19,334 bases of DNA, from assembly GCA_002015125.1 (NCBI GenBank), contig MUYB01000004.1, forward strand, positions 24,468-43,801. The letters are read 5' to 3'. Below the pieces are notes generated by a model, which worked only from the letters and a program-made list of their open reading frames with translations, did no database searches and was not told where the DNA came from. Numbering within the stretch: position 1 is the first letter of the stretch; every line of letters begins with the position of its first letter. The position numbers and the translations under genes are program-made. This stretch comes from [Haemophilus] felis. GTDB lineage: Bacteria; Pseudomonadota; Gammaproteobacteria; Enterobacterales; Pasteurellaceae. Below, in pieces: positions 7,603-16,048 of the stretch.

Positions 7603-7630
7603 ATTGTAACCTTTTCGGCCAATTCAACAA
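7603..7630 (-). promoter_or_regulatory. Likely manXYZ promoter
   Basis: On the minus strand, -35 TTGTTG (7625-7630) and -10 TACAAT (7603-7608) are 16 bp apart, giving a predicted start near 7596 and a 5' leader of about 60 nt. The fit is moderate, and is strengthened by the CRP site placed about 60 bp upstream of that start. Confidence 0.55.
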
Positions 7631-7644
7631 CTAAAATTTGCTAA

Positions 7645-7666
7645 AAAGGTGATCTTGATCGCATTT
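7645..7666. promoter_or_regulatory. CRP binding site upstream of manX
   Basis: A 22-bp near-palindrome with half sites GGTGA (7648-7652) and TCGCA (7659-7663) around CTTGA-like spacing; about 19 of 22 bases match the ideal CRP site. Its centre (7655.5) is about 60 bp from the predicted start, close to the -61.5 position of class I CRP promoters. Confidence 0.65.
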
Positions 7667-7703
7667 TTGCTGTGATAGGTAATATTTATTTAATTTTAAT
7701 TAA

Positions 7704-7731
7704 AAATTTAGGGCTAATCTACGTCAGCCCC
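7704..7731 (-). terminator. IS-end remnant acting as trp operon terminator
   Basis: These 28 bp match the right end of the left IS copy (305-332) at 26 positions, including AAATTTAG before the inverted repeat, so they are a leftover or solo IS end. Read on the minus strand from 5 bp beyond the trpA stop, they form a hairpin GGGCTGA / TTAGCCC (7724-7730 and 7711-7717, one G-U pair, 6-nt loop). TAAATTTTTAATT follows, a reasonable intrinsic terminator for the trp operon. No transposase sequence remains next to it. Confidence 0.75.
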
Positions 7732-7736
7732 TTATT

Positions 7737-8546
7737 TTATCTTTTCGCTGCCCCTTTCATTGCTTGTACAAATTCACGGAGTTGGTTGAGGCAGTTTGAA
7801 TGATCATCGAGATTGGCTTCGATGATTTTCACCACGGCGGAGCCTGAGATTGCCCCATCGATACCGAGTGTTAGGCTGGCTTTAACTTGTTCGGGGGTGG
7901 CGATGCCGAAGCCTTGCAAAATCGGGGCGGCATCGAGCCGCTTGAGTGCGGTAATTAGGCGGTCTAGGTGAGCGGCTTGTTGTTGATTATCGGCACTGGT
8001 AACCCCTGCTCTTGACACTAAATAAGTGTAGCCTTGGCTGCGTTGGGCGATTTTTTCGACGGTGGCGGCGTCGGCGTTCGGGGGGCAGATGAGCACGGGG
8101 GCGATGCCAAAGCGTTGTGCCACTTGGCTAAATTCGTCGGCGTAGGCTACAGGCACGTCGGCGATTAACACGGCGTCAACGCCTGCTTGTTGGCAGCGTT
8201 GGTAGAAGCGTTCGGGCGTGGGGGCGTACACCAAATTTGCACAAAGCAACAAGCTAATGGGAATATCGGGGTAAGCTGCTCGCACTTTCGCCAGCAGTGC
8301 AAAGCAGTCGTCGCTACGGTAGCCTGCCTCTAAGGCACGTTTATTCGCCGCTTGGATCACTTCGCCGTCGAGCAAAGGATCGGAGAAAGGAAAACCAAGC
8401 TCTAAGGCATCGGCACCGCTTTCAACAAGGGTTTGGATAATGTCAAAAGAGCGATCAAAATCGGGATCGCAAAGGGTAACAAATGGCACAAACGCCCCTT
8501 GGTTTTTCGCTTTCAGTTGCTGAAAAAGGGTGTCAAAACGGTTCAT
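7737..8546 (-). CDS. trpA: TrpA, tryptophan synthase alpha chain
   Basis: Cleaves indole-3-glycerol phosphate to indole, which tunnels to TrpB in the alpha2beta2 complex. The 269 residues match the family length. The catalytic residues are in place: Glu49 in ALELG and Asp60 in [36 protein letters not shown] and [12 protein letters not shown] form the phosphate-binding side of the barrel. Some positions differ from E. coli ([19 protein letters not shown]); most of these are, as I recall, shared with Haemophilus TrpA. The start overlaps the trpB stop (TAATG), indicating translational coupling. It is the last gene of the operon; an IS-derived hairpin begins 5 bp after its stop. Confidence 0.97.
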   Translation of the reverse strand: MNRFDTLFQQLKAKNQGAFVPFVTLCDPDFDRSFDIIQTLVESGADALELGFPFSDPLLDGEVIQAANKRALEAGYRSDDCFALLAKVRAAYPDIPISLLLCANLVYAPTPERFYQRCQQAGVDAVLIADVPVAYADEFSQVAQRFGIAPVLICPPNADAATVEKIAQRSQGYTYLVSRAGVTSADNQQQAAHLDRLITALKRLDAAPILQGFGIATPEQVKASLTLGIDGAISGSAVVKIIEANLDDHSNCLNQLREFVQAMKGAAKR

Positions 8547-9736
8547 TATTGTTCTCCATTTAAAATACGATCCACGGTGAAAATATCTTTGTCGCCACGC
8601 CCCGACAAATTTACCACGAGGGTTTGAGTTTTGCTTGGATCTTGAGCAATGAGTTTTAAGGCGTAAGCGAGGGCGTGGGAAGATTCCAAAGCAGGAATGA
8701 TGCCTTCGTGGCGAGCCAAGGCTTGGAAGGCGTCGAGGGCTTCTTGATCCGTAACGGACACATATTCCGCACGCCCTGTGGCGTTGAGATAGGCGTGTTG
8801 CGGTCCAACGGAAGGGAAATCCAATCCTGCAGAAATGGAGTAGGATTCTTCGATTTGTCCGTCGTCGCTTTGCATCAGCGGTGCTTTCATTCCGAAATAA
8901 ATGCCTGTGCGACCGTGTTTGAGCGGTGCACCGTGCTTGCCTGTTTCAATGCCTTTGCCAGCAGGTTCTACACCAATTAACCGCACGCTTTTTTCATTGA
9001 TGAAATCCTTAAAAATGCCAATGGCGTTTGAGCCACCGCCGACGGCGGCAATGATCGCATCGGGCAATTTTCCTTCTTGTGCCAATATTTGTTGCTTGGT
9101 TTCTTCGCCGATGATTTTTTGAAATTCTCGTACAATGGTAGGGAAAGGATGCGGACCTGCCGCCGTGCCGAGCAAATAATGGGTGTTGTGATAATTTGCT
9201 GCCCAGTCTCGCATCGCTTCGCAACAGGCGTCTTTGAGGGAGCAAGAACCTTTTTCCACGGCGACAACTTCCGCCCCCATTAGCCGCATACGAAAGACAT
9301 TCGGGGATTGTCTCGCCATATCTTTCGCCCCCATATAAATCACGCACGGCATATTGAGCATTGCACAAGCCAACGCCGTCGCCACGCCGTGTTGCCCCGC
9401 CCCCGTTTCGGCGATGATGCGAGTTTTGCCCATTCGTTTAGCAAGCAAAATTTGCCCCAACACTTGGTTGGTTTTGTGAGCACCGCCGTGTAGCAAATCT
9501 TCTCGTTTTAGATAAAGTGTTGTGTTGCTGCCTTTGGTGAGGTTTCGACAACGAGTTAACGCCGTGGGTCTGCCTGCGTAATGTGTCAGAAGTTGTTGAA
9601 ATTCTTGTTGAAAATTGTCGTCTTGTTGTGCCTCCACAAAGGCTTGTTCCAGCTCTTTTAACACTGGAACTAAAATTTCTGGCACGTACATTCCGCCAAA
9701 TTCGCCGAAATAAGGGTTGAGTAAAGTTGCTGACAT
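8546..9736 (-). CDS. trpB: TrpB, tryptophan synthase beta chain
   Basis: A pyridoxal-phosphate enzyme that condenses indole with serine to give tryptophan. The 396 residues match E. coli TrpB (397). The Schiff-base lysine is Lys88 in [10 protein letters not shown], followed by AETGAGQHG and the phosphate-binding GGGSNAIG loop, then [30 protein letters not shown] and NLSGRGDKD. The start shares bases with the trpCF stop (TAATG), with AGGAAA upstream, and the stop shares a base with the trpA start, so the three genes form a translationally coupled run. Confidence 0.98.
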   Translation of the reverse strand: MSATLLNPYFGEFGGMYVPEILVPVLKELEQAFVEAQQDDNFQQEFQQLLTHYAGRPTALTRCRNLTKGSNTTLYLKREDLLHGGAHKTNQVLGQILLAKRMGKTRIIAETGAGQHGVATALACAMLNMPCVIYMGAKDMARQSPNVFRMRLMGAEVVAVEKGSCSLKDACCEAMRDWAANYHNTHYLLGTAAGPHPFPTIVREFQKIIGEETKQQILAQEGKLPDAIIAAVGGGSNAIGIFKDFINEKSVRLIGVEPAGKGIETGKHGAPLKHGRTGIYFGMKAPLMQSDDGQIEESYSISAGLDFPSVGPQHAYLNATGRAEYVSVTDQEALDAFQALARHEGIIPALESSHALAYALKLIAQDPSKTQTLVVNLSGRGDKDIFTVDRILNGEQ

Positions 9737-11157
9737 TATGAATTTCCTTTCCTGTGAATATGATGAAAAATGGCTTGCAGTTTTTGTGGATCTTTAATGC
9801 CTGCCTGCTGCTCCGCACCTGAATTGATGTCAACGCCGAGGCACTGTTGGGCTAACGCCGCCGCAATATTGTGCGGAGCAATGCCGCCAGCGAGCATTAT
9901 TTTATCTTTGAACGTCGCTGGAATAATCGTCCAGTTAAAAGCGACGCCCGTACCGCCTTGCTGGTTGTTGAGTTTGGTGTCAATCAAATAGCGATCCGTC
10001 GTGGCATTTTGGGGGAGCGACAACTGCGATTGCTCAGGGGTTACGGATACTGCCTGCCAAATTTGGCAATCGGGTGGCAACATTGCTCGCAGTTGCTGGC
10101 GGTAATTTTGGTCTTCGTCGCCGTGCAACTGCACCGCAAACAGCCGTAACGCCGTTGCAATTTCGGCGACTAAACTCACCGCTTGATGCTGAAACACGCC
10201 CACAAAACGAAGCGGTGCTGCTTGTGTGAGGGCTGTCGCCTGTTCAACACTGACGCAACGAGGCGATGTCGGGACAAAAATCAAACCGCCATACAACGCC
10301 CCTTGTGCGTAAGCGGTTTGCACGTCTTCTGTGCGAGTTAAGCCACACACTTTGTTTTCACCGAAAATCACCGCTCGCACGGCGTTGTTCAAATCTGCCT
10401 GTGCCATTAGGCTGCTGCCGATTAAAAAACCGTCCGCTACGGACTCTAGACGGCGAATATGTTGGTGATGATGAATGCCAGATTCGCTGATAATAATGGT
10501 GTCCGCTGGCAACTGAGCGGCGTAGCGGCGGACAAGCTGTTCCGTGCGGCACAGGTCAATGCTTAAATCGTGCAAATTGCGATTGTTAACGCCGATAACT
10601 TTGGCTTGCAAGGCGATAGCACGCTCAAACTCTTGCTCGTTGCTGGTTTCCGTCAACACCCCCATTCCCAGCCGATGTGCCAGTGTCGCCAACTGGCGAT
10701 ATTGCTCGTCGTTGAGCAGCGACAACATCAACAAAATGGCGTCGGCGTGGTGGTAGCGAGCCAAATAAACTTGGTATTCGCTCAAAATAAAATCTTTGCA
10801 CAACACAGGCTGCGACACTTGCTGGCGAACCTGCGTTACATAGGCAAATTGCCCCTGAAAATATTTTTCATCGGTTAGCACAGAAATGGCAGCAGCGTAA
10901 TGTTTATACACACCAGCGATTTCATCGAGATCAAAATTAGCTCGAATTAATCCCTTGGACGGCGACGCTTTTTTGCACTCCAAAATAAAGGCGTTGCGTT
11001 TTTGTGCCTTTTGTTGTTGCAGGGCGGCGTAAAAATAGCGATCGCTAGGTTGCACTTGGGAACGAAATTGTGCCAAAGGAAAAGCCGCTTGCTGTTGGGC
11101 GATCCAAATTTCTTTATCTTGTTGAATTTTCTGCAAAATCGTAATACTGCTGTTCAT
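9736..11157 (-). CDS. trpCF: TrpCF, bifunctional indole-3-glycerol-phosphate synthase / phosphoribosylanthranilate isomerase
   Basis: Carries out two consecutive steps: isomerisation of phosphoribosyl-anthranilate (TrpF half) and ring closure to indole-3-glycerol phosphate (TrpC half). The product has 473 residues, a little longer than E. coli TrpCF (about 453). The TrpC domain comes first (to about residue 255: [42 protein letters not shown]). TrpF follows (KVCGLTR with the catalytic Cys, [27 protein letters not shown]). The frame also opens with a GTG at 11169, but the ATG at 11157 is preferred: it agrees with the E. coli N-terminus and has GTGAG 8 nt upstream. The fusion is the usual state in enteric bacteria and Pasteurellaceae. 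Confidence 0.95.
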   Translation of the reverse strand: MNSSITILQKIQQDKEIWIAQQQAAFPLAQFRSQVQPSDRYFYAALQQQKAQKRNAFILECKKASPSKGLIRANFDLDEIAGVYKHYAAAISVLTDEKYFQGQFAYVTQVRQQVSQPVLCKDFILSEYQVYLARYHHADAILLMLSLLNDEQYRQLATLAHRLGMGVLTETSNEQEFERAIALQAKVIGVNNRNLHDLSIDLCRTEQLVRRYAAQLPADTIIISESGIHHHQHIRRLESVADGFLIGSSLMAQADLNNAVRAVIFGENKVCGLTRTEDVQTAYAQGALYGGLIFVPTSPRCVSVEQATALTQAAPLRFVGVFQHQAVSLVAEIATALRLFAVQLHGDEDQNYRQQLRAMLPPDCQIWQAVSVTPEQSQLSLPQNATTDRYLIDTKLNNQQGGTGVAFNWTIIPATFKDKIMLAGGIAPHNIAAALAQQCLGVDINSGAEQQAGIKDPQKLQAIFHHIHRKGNS

Positions 11158-11171
11158 TTTATTGCTCACTG

Positions 11172-12167
11172 TTAATACTGGGTTAGGCGAGTTAAAGCCT
11201 GGAAGGCGTCGCCGCTGGCAAGATGATTCAATGCTTGTGCGGTATTTTGCCGTAAATCTTCCTGTCCAAAAAGTTTCATCACCATTGCCACATTCATCGC
11301 TACGGCGTGATTATGGGCGTCTTTGCCTTTGCCTTGCAAGATCGCGGTAACATCTTGTGCATTTTTTGCAGGATCGCCACCACGGAGCAATTCCAAGGAT
11401 TGTGGCTGAAGACCAAAATCCTGTGGGCTGAGGCTGTAGTATGAAATTTGTCCGTTTTTCACTTCCGCCACCTCTGTGCGTCCGTGTAACGCCACTTCAT
11501 CCAGCCCCGAACCGTGAACGATGATGCTGTGTTGATGTGCCAAGCCAGCCACGGTTTGAGCATAAGGCACGAGCAAATCTTTGCTGTAAACGCCGAGCAA
11601 CTGGCGAGTTGGGCGAGCTGGATTGATTAACGGACCGAGCAAATTAAACAGCGTGCGAGTTTTGAGTGCTTGTCGCACTGGGGCGACGTGCTTAAATCCA
11701 GGGTGATATTGTTGTGCAAACAAAAAGCATAAACCAATGTCGTCCAAAGCCTGTTTGGCAAGGGTCGGCGACATTTCGAGGTTAACACCTAAAGCGTGCA
11801 ACAAATCGCTTGACCCCGTGCGACTGGACACGCCACGATTACCGTGTTTGGCGATTTTCATTCCCATTGACGCACACACAATCGCCGCTGTAGTGGAAAT
11901 ATTGATCGTATTCGCACCGTCGCCGCCCGTGCCCACAATGTCCGCAAAGGGGTAATTCACCGCGGGAAAAGCCACCGCTTGTTGCTGTGCCGCCGTTACC
12001 GCACCGCAAATTTCCGCAGGCGTTTCCCCCCGAATTTTCAACGCGATCAAGGCCGCACTGAGCAATTCATCGCTTAACTTACCTTGCAAAATATGCTGAA
12101 AAAGTTGTTCCGCTTGCGGCTGTGTTAAGGTCTGTTTATCAAATAATAAGCTGAGAATCTGTTGCAT
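11172..12167 (-). CDS. trpD: TrpD, anthranilate phosphoribosyltransferase
   Basis: Transfers phosphoribose from PRPP to anthranilate. The 331 residues fit a stand-alone TrpD rather than the TrpGD fusion of E. coli. Diagnostic motifs are GTGGDG at residues 79-84, [24 protein letters not shown] (PRPP and anthranilate binding), [25 protein letters not shown] and HGSGLDE. AAGGAAAG lies just before the start. A gap of 76 bp separates it from trpG; it is AT-rich and I see no hairpin or promoter that I would defend there. The trpCF start follows 14 bp after its stop. Confidence 0.97.
   Translation of the reverse strand: MQQILSLLFDKQTLTQPQAEQLFQHILQGKLSDELLSAALIALKIRGETPAEICGAVTAAQQQAVAFPAVNYPFADIVGTGGDGANTINISTTAAIVCASMGMKIAKHGNRGVSSRTGSSDLLHALGVNLEMSPTLAKQALDDIGLCFLFAQQYHPGFKHVAPVRQALKTRTLFNLLGPLINPARPTRQLLGVYSKDLLVPYAQTVAGLAHQHSIIVHGSGLDEVALHGRTEVAEVKNGQISYYSLSPQDFGLQPQSLELLRGGDPAKNAQDVTAILQGKGKDAHNHAVAMNVAMVMKLFGQEDLRQNTAQALNHLASGDAFQALTRLTQY
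11974..11982 (-). repeat. DNA uptake signal core inside trpD
   Basis: ACCGCTTGT on the plus strand, the inverse of ACAAGCGGT; a match to the nine-base Actinobacillus-type uptake core within coding sequence. Confidence 0.65.
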
Positions 12168-12243
12168 CGTCTTTCCTTTTTAATTTTTTTAACGCTATTT
12201 TAATGGGTTGATTTTATTGAAAATTCAGGCTTAACGCCGCCGT

Positions 12244-12819
12244 CTAGGCTTCCAACCAAGCAAGGGTTTGAGCCAATAATTTCGCCCCTTGCGTAGTAAG
12301 AATGCTCTCGGGGTGAAATTGAAAACCGCAAATGGGCAAATAGCGATGACGCACCGCCATTACAATGTTATTGACGTAACCGTTGACGATCCATTCCTCG
12401 CTGAGTTCACTGCCTTTGAGGGAATGATAACGCCCGATGCACATTGGATTGGGCAGCTGGTAAAACATTGCTTGACCGTCGTGTTCCATCATTGAAGTTT
12501 TACCGTGCAAAATTTCGCCAGCGGAAACCACTTCACCGCCAAAGGCTTCGATTAAGGCTTGATGCCCCAAGCAAATGCCTAACATCGGTACTCGCCCCTT
12601 TAATGCTTCGATCAGTGGCAATAAGTTCCCCGCTTGACGAGGATTACCCGGTCCTGGCGACAACACCACAATGGTGTCAGGCTGCATTGCCAGTTCGATC
12701 AATTGATATAGCGGCGTATCGTTGCGATAAATATTCACCTGATGCCCCAAGGTGCGGAGTTGATCCACAAGGTTGTAGGTAAAAGAATCGAAATTATCCA
12801 AAAATAAAATTTTCGCCAT
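12244..12819 (-). CDS. trpG: TrpG, anthranilate synthase glutamine amidotransferase subunit
   Basis: Supplies ammonia from glutamine to TrpE. The 191-residue product is a lone class I amidotransferase: oxyanion strand SPGPGNP, nucleophile Cys83 in GICLGHQ, and the His169/Glu171 pair in FHPES. The ATG at 12819 (MAKILFLDNFDSFTYNL) is chosen over the open codons upstream because it matches the family and has GGGAG about 8 nt before it. It starts 11 bp after the trpE stop. The gene is separate from trpD, unlike E. coli. The motif set resembles TrpG rather than folate-pathway PabA mainly through context; in some bacteria one protein serves both. Confidence 0.95.
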   Translation of the reverse strand: MAKILFLDNFDSFTYNLVDQLRTLGHQVNIYRNDTPLYQLIELAMQPDTIVVLSPGPGNPRQAGNLLPLIEALKGRVPMLGICLGHQALIEAFGGEVVSAGEILHGKTSMMEHDGQAMFYQLPNPMCIGRYHSLKGSELSEEWIVNGYVNNIVMAVRHRYLPICGFQFHPESILTTQGAKLLAQTLAWLEA

Positions 12820-12830
12820 TATGCTCTCCC

Positions 12831-14378
12831 TTATGAACATTGACTTTGATTAACTTGTGTGATCGCTTGAATAACGGCACGAGCTTTGTGTCTTGTTTCA
12901 TCGGCTTCCATTTGCGGATCGGAATCCAACACCACGCCGCAACCTGCCTGAATATGTGCCAACCCTTGTTGCACAAAGGCGGAGCGAATGACGATGCAAG
13001 TATCCAAATCCCCTTTGGATGTGAAATAGCCCACCGCACCGCCATAACTGTGCCGTTTTTGTTTTTCCACTTGATAAATTAACTGCATCGCCCGAATTTT
13101 CGGTGCACCTGTGAGCGTACCCATATTCATACAGGCTTGGTAGGCGTGCAAGGCATCAAATTCCTGACGCAACGTGCCAACCACCCGAGAAACCAAGTGC
13201 ATAATGTGAGAATAACGATCCACCTGCATCAAATCCGCTACCCGACGACTGCCAGCCTCGCACACCCTTGCCACATCGTTACGAGCCAAATCCACCAACA
13301 TCAAATGCTCCGCCAACTCTTTTTTATCCAAACGCAAATCCAATTCAAGACGAGAGTCCAAATCAGGATCGATATTGCCCTGTTCATCAAAACCACGAGG
13401 GCGAGATCCTGCAATGGGATAAATTTCCAACTGACGAGACGCCGTGCCATATTTCAACGCACTTTCTGGCGACGCCCCAAACAACGTAAACTCGCTGTCT
13501 TGCATAAAAAACATATAGGGACTGGGATTATTTTTTTTCAGTTGATGATAGGCAAGCAACGGCGTCGGACAAGGCAAGCAAAATTGACGAGAAGGCACTA
13601 TTTGGAACACATCTCCTTGATAAATATGCTGTTTTAAATCGCTCACCATCCGTTTAAATGCCGCATCTTCAATATTGGTGCTTAAGGTCGTCGCCGTTGC
13701 AGAGGCTAAGGGCAACGACGACACCGCTTGCATTTGCTGCAAAATCGCCGCACTGTCTTGTTGCAACGCCGCCAACAAAGTTGGCTCAAAACAGAAGGTA
13801 TGCAAATGAGATTGCTGTTTTTGATGATCCAAAATTAACAACTGCTCAGGCAAATAAAAACTGTAATCAGGGCAAGAGGTAGCGTCGGCGTTAAGCTGAA
13901 TTTCCGCCATCGGCATAAACTGACAAACTAAATCATAGCCAAACAAACCGCCTAGCATCACCGCATTTTCCTGCTCGCCATAAAGCCGCTCAATCACTCT
14001 TAAACCATCAAATACCGACGGTTGAAGCAACTTGCTGTCCTCATCTAAATGATTGCTAACTGGTGAAAAACGCACCAACAATTCATTTTCAGAGTGTAAT
14101 TCCAAAGTTGCAACGGCGGCGAGTTGACGAGCCACAAACGGCAAGATCGCACGTCCATTTTGCGTTTGTACCGCAAAGCGAACGCTCTGTGCCTCACAGG
14201 TTATTTTCAACGCCGTTTTCAAAAAAAGCAGACTTTTCACATCGGATTTACTGCTAATCTCCGCCGATTCCAGCAGCAACGTGTCCGCACGTTCAGCACA
14301 CAAATGATGAAATAAAGTTGTTGGGTTGTCATTGTATTTTGCAGGATAAATCTTGGTTTGAACAAAAGGGGATTGCAT
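12831..14378 (-). CDS. trpE: TrpE, anthranilate synthase component I
   Basis: Converts chorismate to anthranilate with ammonia from TrpG, the committed step of tryptophan synthesis. The 515 residues are close to E. coli TrpE (520). LLLESAEISSKSD at residues 34-46 is the tryptophan-binding element that gives feedback inhibition, and the chorismate-binding domain shows QIVPSRQF, FGASPESALK, YPIAGSRPRG, HLMLVDLARNDVARVC, MHLVSRVVGTLR, MGTLTGAPKIRAMQLI and AGCGVVLDSDP. The start codon has a strong GGAGG 5 bases away. It is the first gene of the operon, behind a sigma70 promoter overlapped by a TrpR operator, with no room for a leader peptide. Confidence 0.97.
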   Translation of the reverse strand: MQSPFVQTKIYPAKYNDNPTTLFHHLCAERADTLLLESAEISSKSDVKSLLFLKTALKITCEAQSVRFAVQTQNGRAILPFVARQLAAVATLELHSENELLVRFSPVSNHLDEDSKLLQPSVFDGLRVIERLYGEQENAVMLGGLFGYDLVCQFMPMAEIQLNADATSCPDYSFYLPEQLLILDHQKQQSHLHTFCFEPTLLAALQQDSAAILQQMQAVSSLPLASATATTLSTNIEDAAFKRMVSDLKQHIYQGDVFQIVPSRQFCLPCPTPLLAYHQLKKNNPSPYMFFMQDSEFTLFGASPESALKYGTASRQLEIYPIAGSRPRGFDEQGNIDPDLDSRLELDLRLDKKELAEHLMLVDLARNDVARVCEAGSRRVADLMQVDRYSHIMHLVSRVVGTLRQEFDALHAYQACMNMGTLTGAPKIRAMQLIYQVEKQKRHSYGGAVGYFTSKGDLDTCIVIRSAFVQQGLAHIQAGCGVVLDSDPQMEADETRHKARAVIQAITQVNQSQCS

Positions 14379-14400
14379 AATGCCTCCATGAAATAATTTT

Positions 14401-14418
14401 GCACTATTAAACTAGTGC
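14401..14418. promoter_or_regulatory. TrpR operator
   Basis: GCACTATTAAACTAGTGC, a palindrome (GCACTA/TAGTGC arms) with the CTAG feature of TrpR sites in enteric bacteria. It covers the -10 hexamer of the trp promoter, so bound TrpR would exclude RNA polymerase. trpR itself is not in the window. Confidence 0.8.
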
Positions 14419-14434
14419 ATTATTTTTTTGTCAA
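14406..14434 (-). promoter_or_regulatory. trp operon promoter
   Basis: On the minus strand a perfect -35 TTGACA (14429-14434), 17 bp, and -10 TTTAAT (14406-14411). Transcription should start near 14399, leaving a leader of only about 21 nt that consists mostly of the trpE ribosome binding site. This excludes a classical trpL attenuator. Confidence 0.85.
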
Positions 14435-14623
14435 GGTTATTTTTTTACGCCAAGATTTTAAATACCCCTCCTCTTTAACACAATAGCGATAATCTAAGTT
14501 CTTTGGAATTTCTCCTCAATTAACTGATAACGAAATGGCTTAATATATAACTAAAGGTTATTTTTTCTCCTGAAAAAGCAATGTTAATTTTTTTCATACA
14601 GATTGAGACATTCAGGGGGAAAT

Positions 14624-15418
14624 ATGGCATTTCGAGATCTTTATCCGCATGAAATTTTGCAAGATGTTTTAGATAAAAGTTATGCAAAATCTCGTGCGAG
14701 TTTTAAAAACCTTTTTATTTTAAGTTTTTTAGGGGGAGGCTATGTAAGTTTTGGCTATATCGCCTATCTTAAAGTGGTTACGGGTATTCCTGTGGATTGG
14801 ATTGGGCTTGCTAATTTGCTTGGTGCTGCTGTTTTTCCGATTTGTTTGATTTGTATTCTTATTGGGGGAGGCGAGCTTGCCACTGGGAATATGATGTTAA
14901 TGGCACTTGGGCGTCTAAGTAAAAAAGTTAGCTTTTCAAAATTGCTCCGAAATTGGTTGATTGTTAGCGTTGGAAATCTGATAGGTGCATTGTTTATGGC
15001 GTATTTTCTCGGGCATTATGTAGGACTTACTGAAGGCATTGCATCGAGTAAAACGATTGCGATTGCTGAGGCCAAAATTCAAATGGATTTTGGGCGAGCT
15101 TATTTATCTGCACTGGCTTGTAACTGGATGGTATGTATGGGAATTTGGTTTTATTTTGGAACACAGCAAACCTCAGGACGCATTTTAGCTATTTGGTTTC
15201 CAGTCATGACATTTGTGCTTATTGGTTTACAACATTTTGTCGCCAATATGTTTATTATCCCAGCAGGCATTTGGGCTGGTGCAAACATCAGCTGGGGGGC
15301 TTTTTTTCTCAATATGTTACCTGTCTTTTTAGGGAATATGACAGGGGGAGTTGCTTTTGTTGGCGTATCTTATTTATATGCTTATAAACATTTATTAAAA
15401 CAAGACTATCAAATTTAA
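14624..15418 (+). CDS. Formate/nitrite transporter (FNT) family channel
   Basis: An inner-membrane pentameric channel protein of the FocA/NirC family, moving formate, nitrite, hydrosulphide or a similar small anion. The 264 residues carry about six membrane segments and the two FNT half-signatures: GGGELATGNM at residues 81-90 and GLQHFVANM at 201-209, with the pore His at 204. A conserved Lys-to-CNW segment (Lys151, ACNWMVCMGIW) is also present. The GELATGNM form looks closer to the less studied YwcJ-like members than to FocA, so the substrate is open. The ATG at 14624 is chosen because AGGGGGA sits 6 bases before it; an upstream TTG in frame lacks a binding site. It precedes a CxxC redox protein by 25 bp, probably as one operon. 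No pfl or nir gene is nearby. Confidence 0.88.
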   Translation: MAFRDLYPHEILQDVLDKSYAKSRASFKNLFILSFLGGGYVSFGYIAYLKVVTGIPVDWIGLANLLGAAVFPICLICILIGGGELATGNMMLMALGRLSKKVSFSKLLRNWLIVSVGNLIGALFMAYFLGHYVGLTEGIASSKTIAIAEAKIQMDFGRAYLSALACNWMVCMGIWFYFGTQQTSGRILAIWFPVMTFVLIGLQHFVANMFIIPAGIWAGANISWGAFFLNMLPVFLGNMTGGVAFVGVSYLYAYKHLLKQDYQI

Positions 15419-15443
15419 CGATCTTAATCATAGGAGAATAACA

Positions 15444-15989
15444 ATGACAATCTTTACTATTCATACATTAAATTCTGCTCCAGAAGAAACTAAAGATATC
15501 CTAGTGGCGGTACAAAACGCTAATGGCTTTATTCCCAATTTAATTGGTGTGTTAGCGAATGCTCCAACGGCTCTAGAAACTTATCGAACTGTTGGTGGAA
15601 TTAATGATAGAAACAGTTTAACTGCAGAAGAAAGAGAAATTGTTCAAATTACAGCAGCAGTCGTTAACGGTTGTGGATTTTGTGTGGCAGGGCATACCAA
15701 AATTGCGTTAAAACGTCTTAAAATGGATGAGCAAATTGTTCGAGATATTCGAGCAACAGCACGCATTGGAGAAAATAGTAAACTTGACAGTCTTGCTCGT
15801 TTTACACTAACCGTGATGTTACAAAAAGCGAAATTGACTCATGAGCAACTGAATGCTTTTTTCTCAGCAGGCTATAATCAACAAAACGCACTGGATGTCA
15901 TCTTAGGTGTAAGTTTAGCCACGCTTTGCAATTATGCTAATAACATTGCTAATACACCGATCAATTCTGAATTGCAAGATTTTGCTTGA
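15444..15989 (+). CDS. Carboxymuconolactone decarboxylase / AhpD-like protein
   Basis: A small cytoplasmic protein of 181 residues from the CMD/AhpD superfamily, whose members are either lactone decarboxylases or thiol peroxidase partners. It shows the redox-type signature: NGCGFCVAGH with Cys77, Cys80 and His84, preceded by the conserved acidic stretch TAEEREIV about 15 residues earlier. This arrangement of Glu, CxxC and His is that of AhpD-like disulphide proteins, so a peroxidase or reductase role is more likely than aromatic degradation, for which there are no neighbouring genes. NGFIPNLIGVLANAP at the N-terminus is common in this group. AGGAG lies 7-8 bases before the start. It follows the FNT channel by 25 bp and is followed by a terminator. 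Confidence 0.82.
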   Translation: MTIFTIHTLNSAPEETKDILVAVQNANGFIPNLIGVLANAPTALETYRTVGGINDRNSLTAEEREIVQITAAVVNGCGFCVAGHTKIALKRLKMDEQIVRDIRATARIGENSKLDSLARFTLTVMLQKAKLTHEQLNAFFSAGYNQQNALDVILGVSLATLCNYANNIANTPINSELQDFA

Positions 15990-16002
15990 TTTCTGCCATA
16001 AT

Positions 16003-16044
16003 ACGCCTCAAATTTGTTAAAAACGTATTTGAGGCGTTTGATTT
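16003..16044 (+). terminator. Terminator after the CMD-like gene, shared zone with treC
   Basis: A perfect 11-bp stem ACGCCTCAAAT / ATTTGAGGCGT (16003-16013 and 16027-16037) with a 13-nt loop, followed by TTGATTTT. It lies between two convergent genes; the T-run favours the plus strand, but it may also hinder transcripts arriving from treC. Confidence 0.75.
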
Positions 16045-16048
16045 TCAG

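Noticed and set aside
7704..7731. A complete MITE or small IS copy after trpA
   Set aside because: Only one end is present; no second inverted repeat or transposase fragment is found on either side within the nearby sequence.
12168..12243. Possible internal promoter or small RNA in the trpG-trpD gap
   Set aside because: The 76 bp are AT-rich, with short repeats of GCGTTA only; no paired -35/-10 or stable hairpin stands out.
14379..14623. Search for a trpL leader peptide or attenuator before trpE
   Set aside because: The strong promoter and operator leave only about 21 nt before trpE; no Trp-rich short frame or paired hairpins are present. The rest of the gap up to the FNT gene shows only AT-rich sequence and weak promoter-like hexamers.
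14603..14623. TTG start giving seven extra residues on the FNT protein
   Set aside because: The strong AGGGGGA element lies inside that stretch and serves the ATG at 14624.
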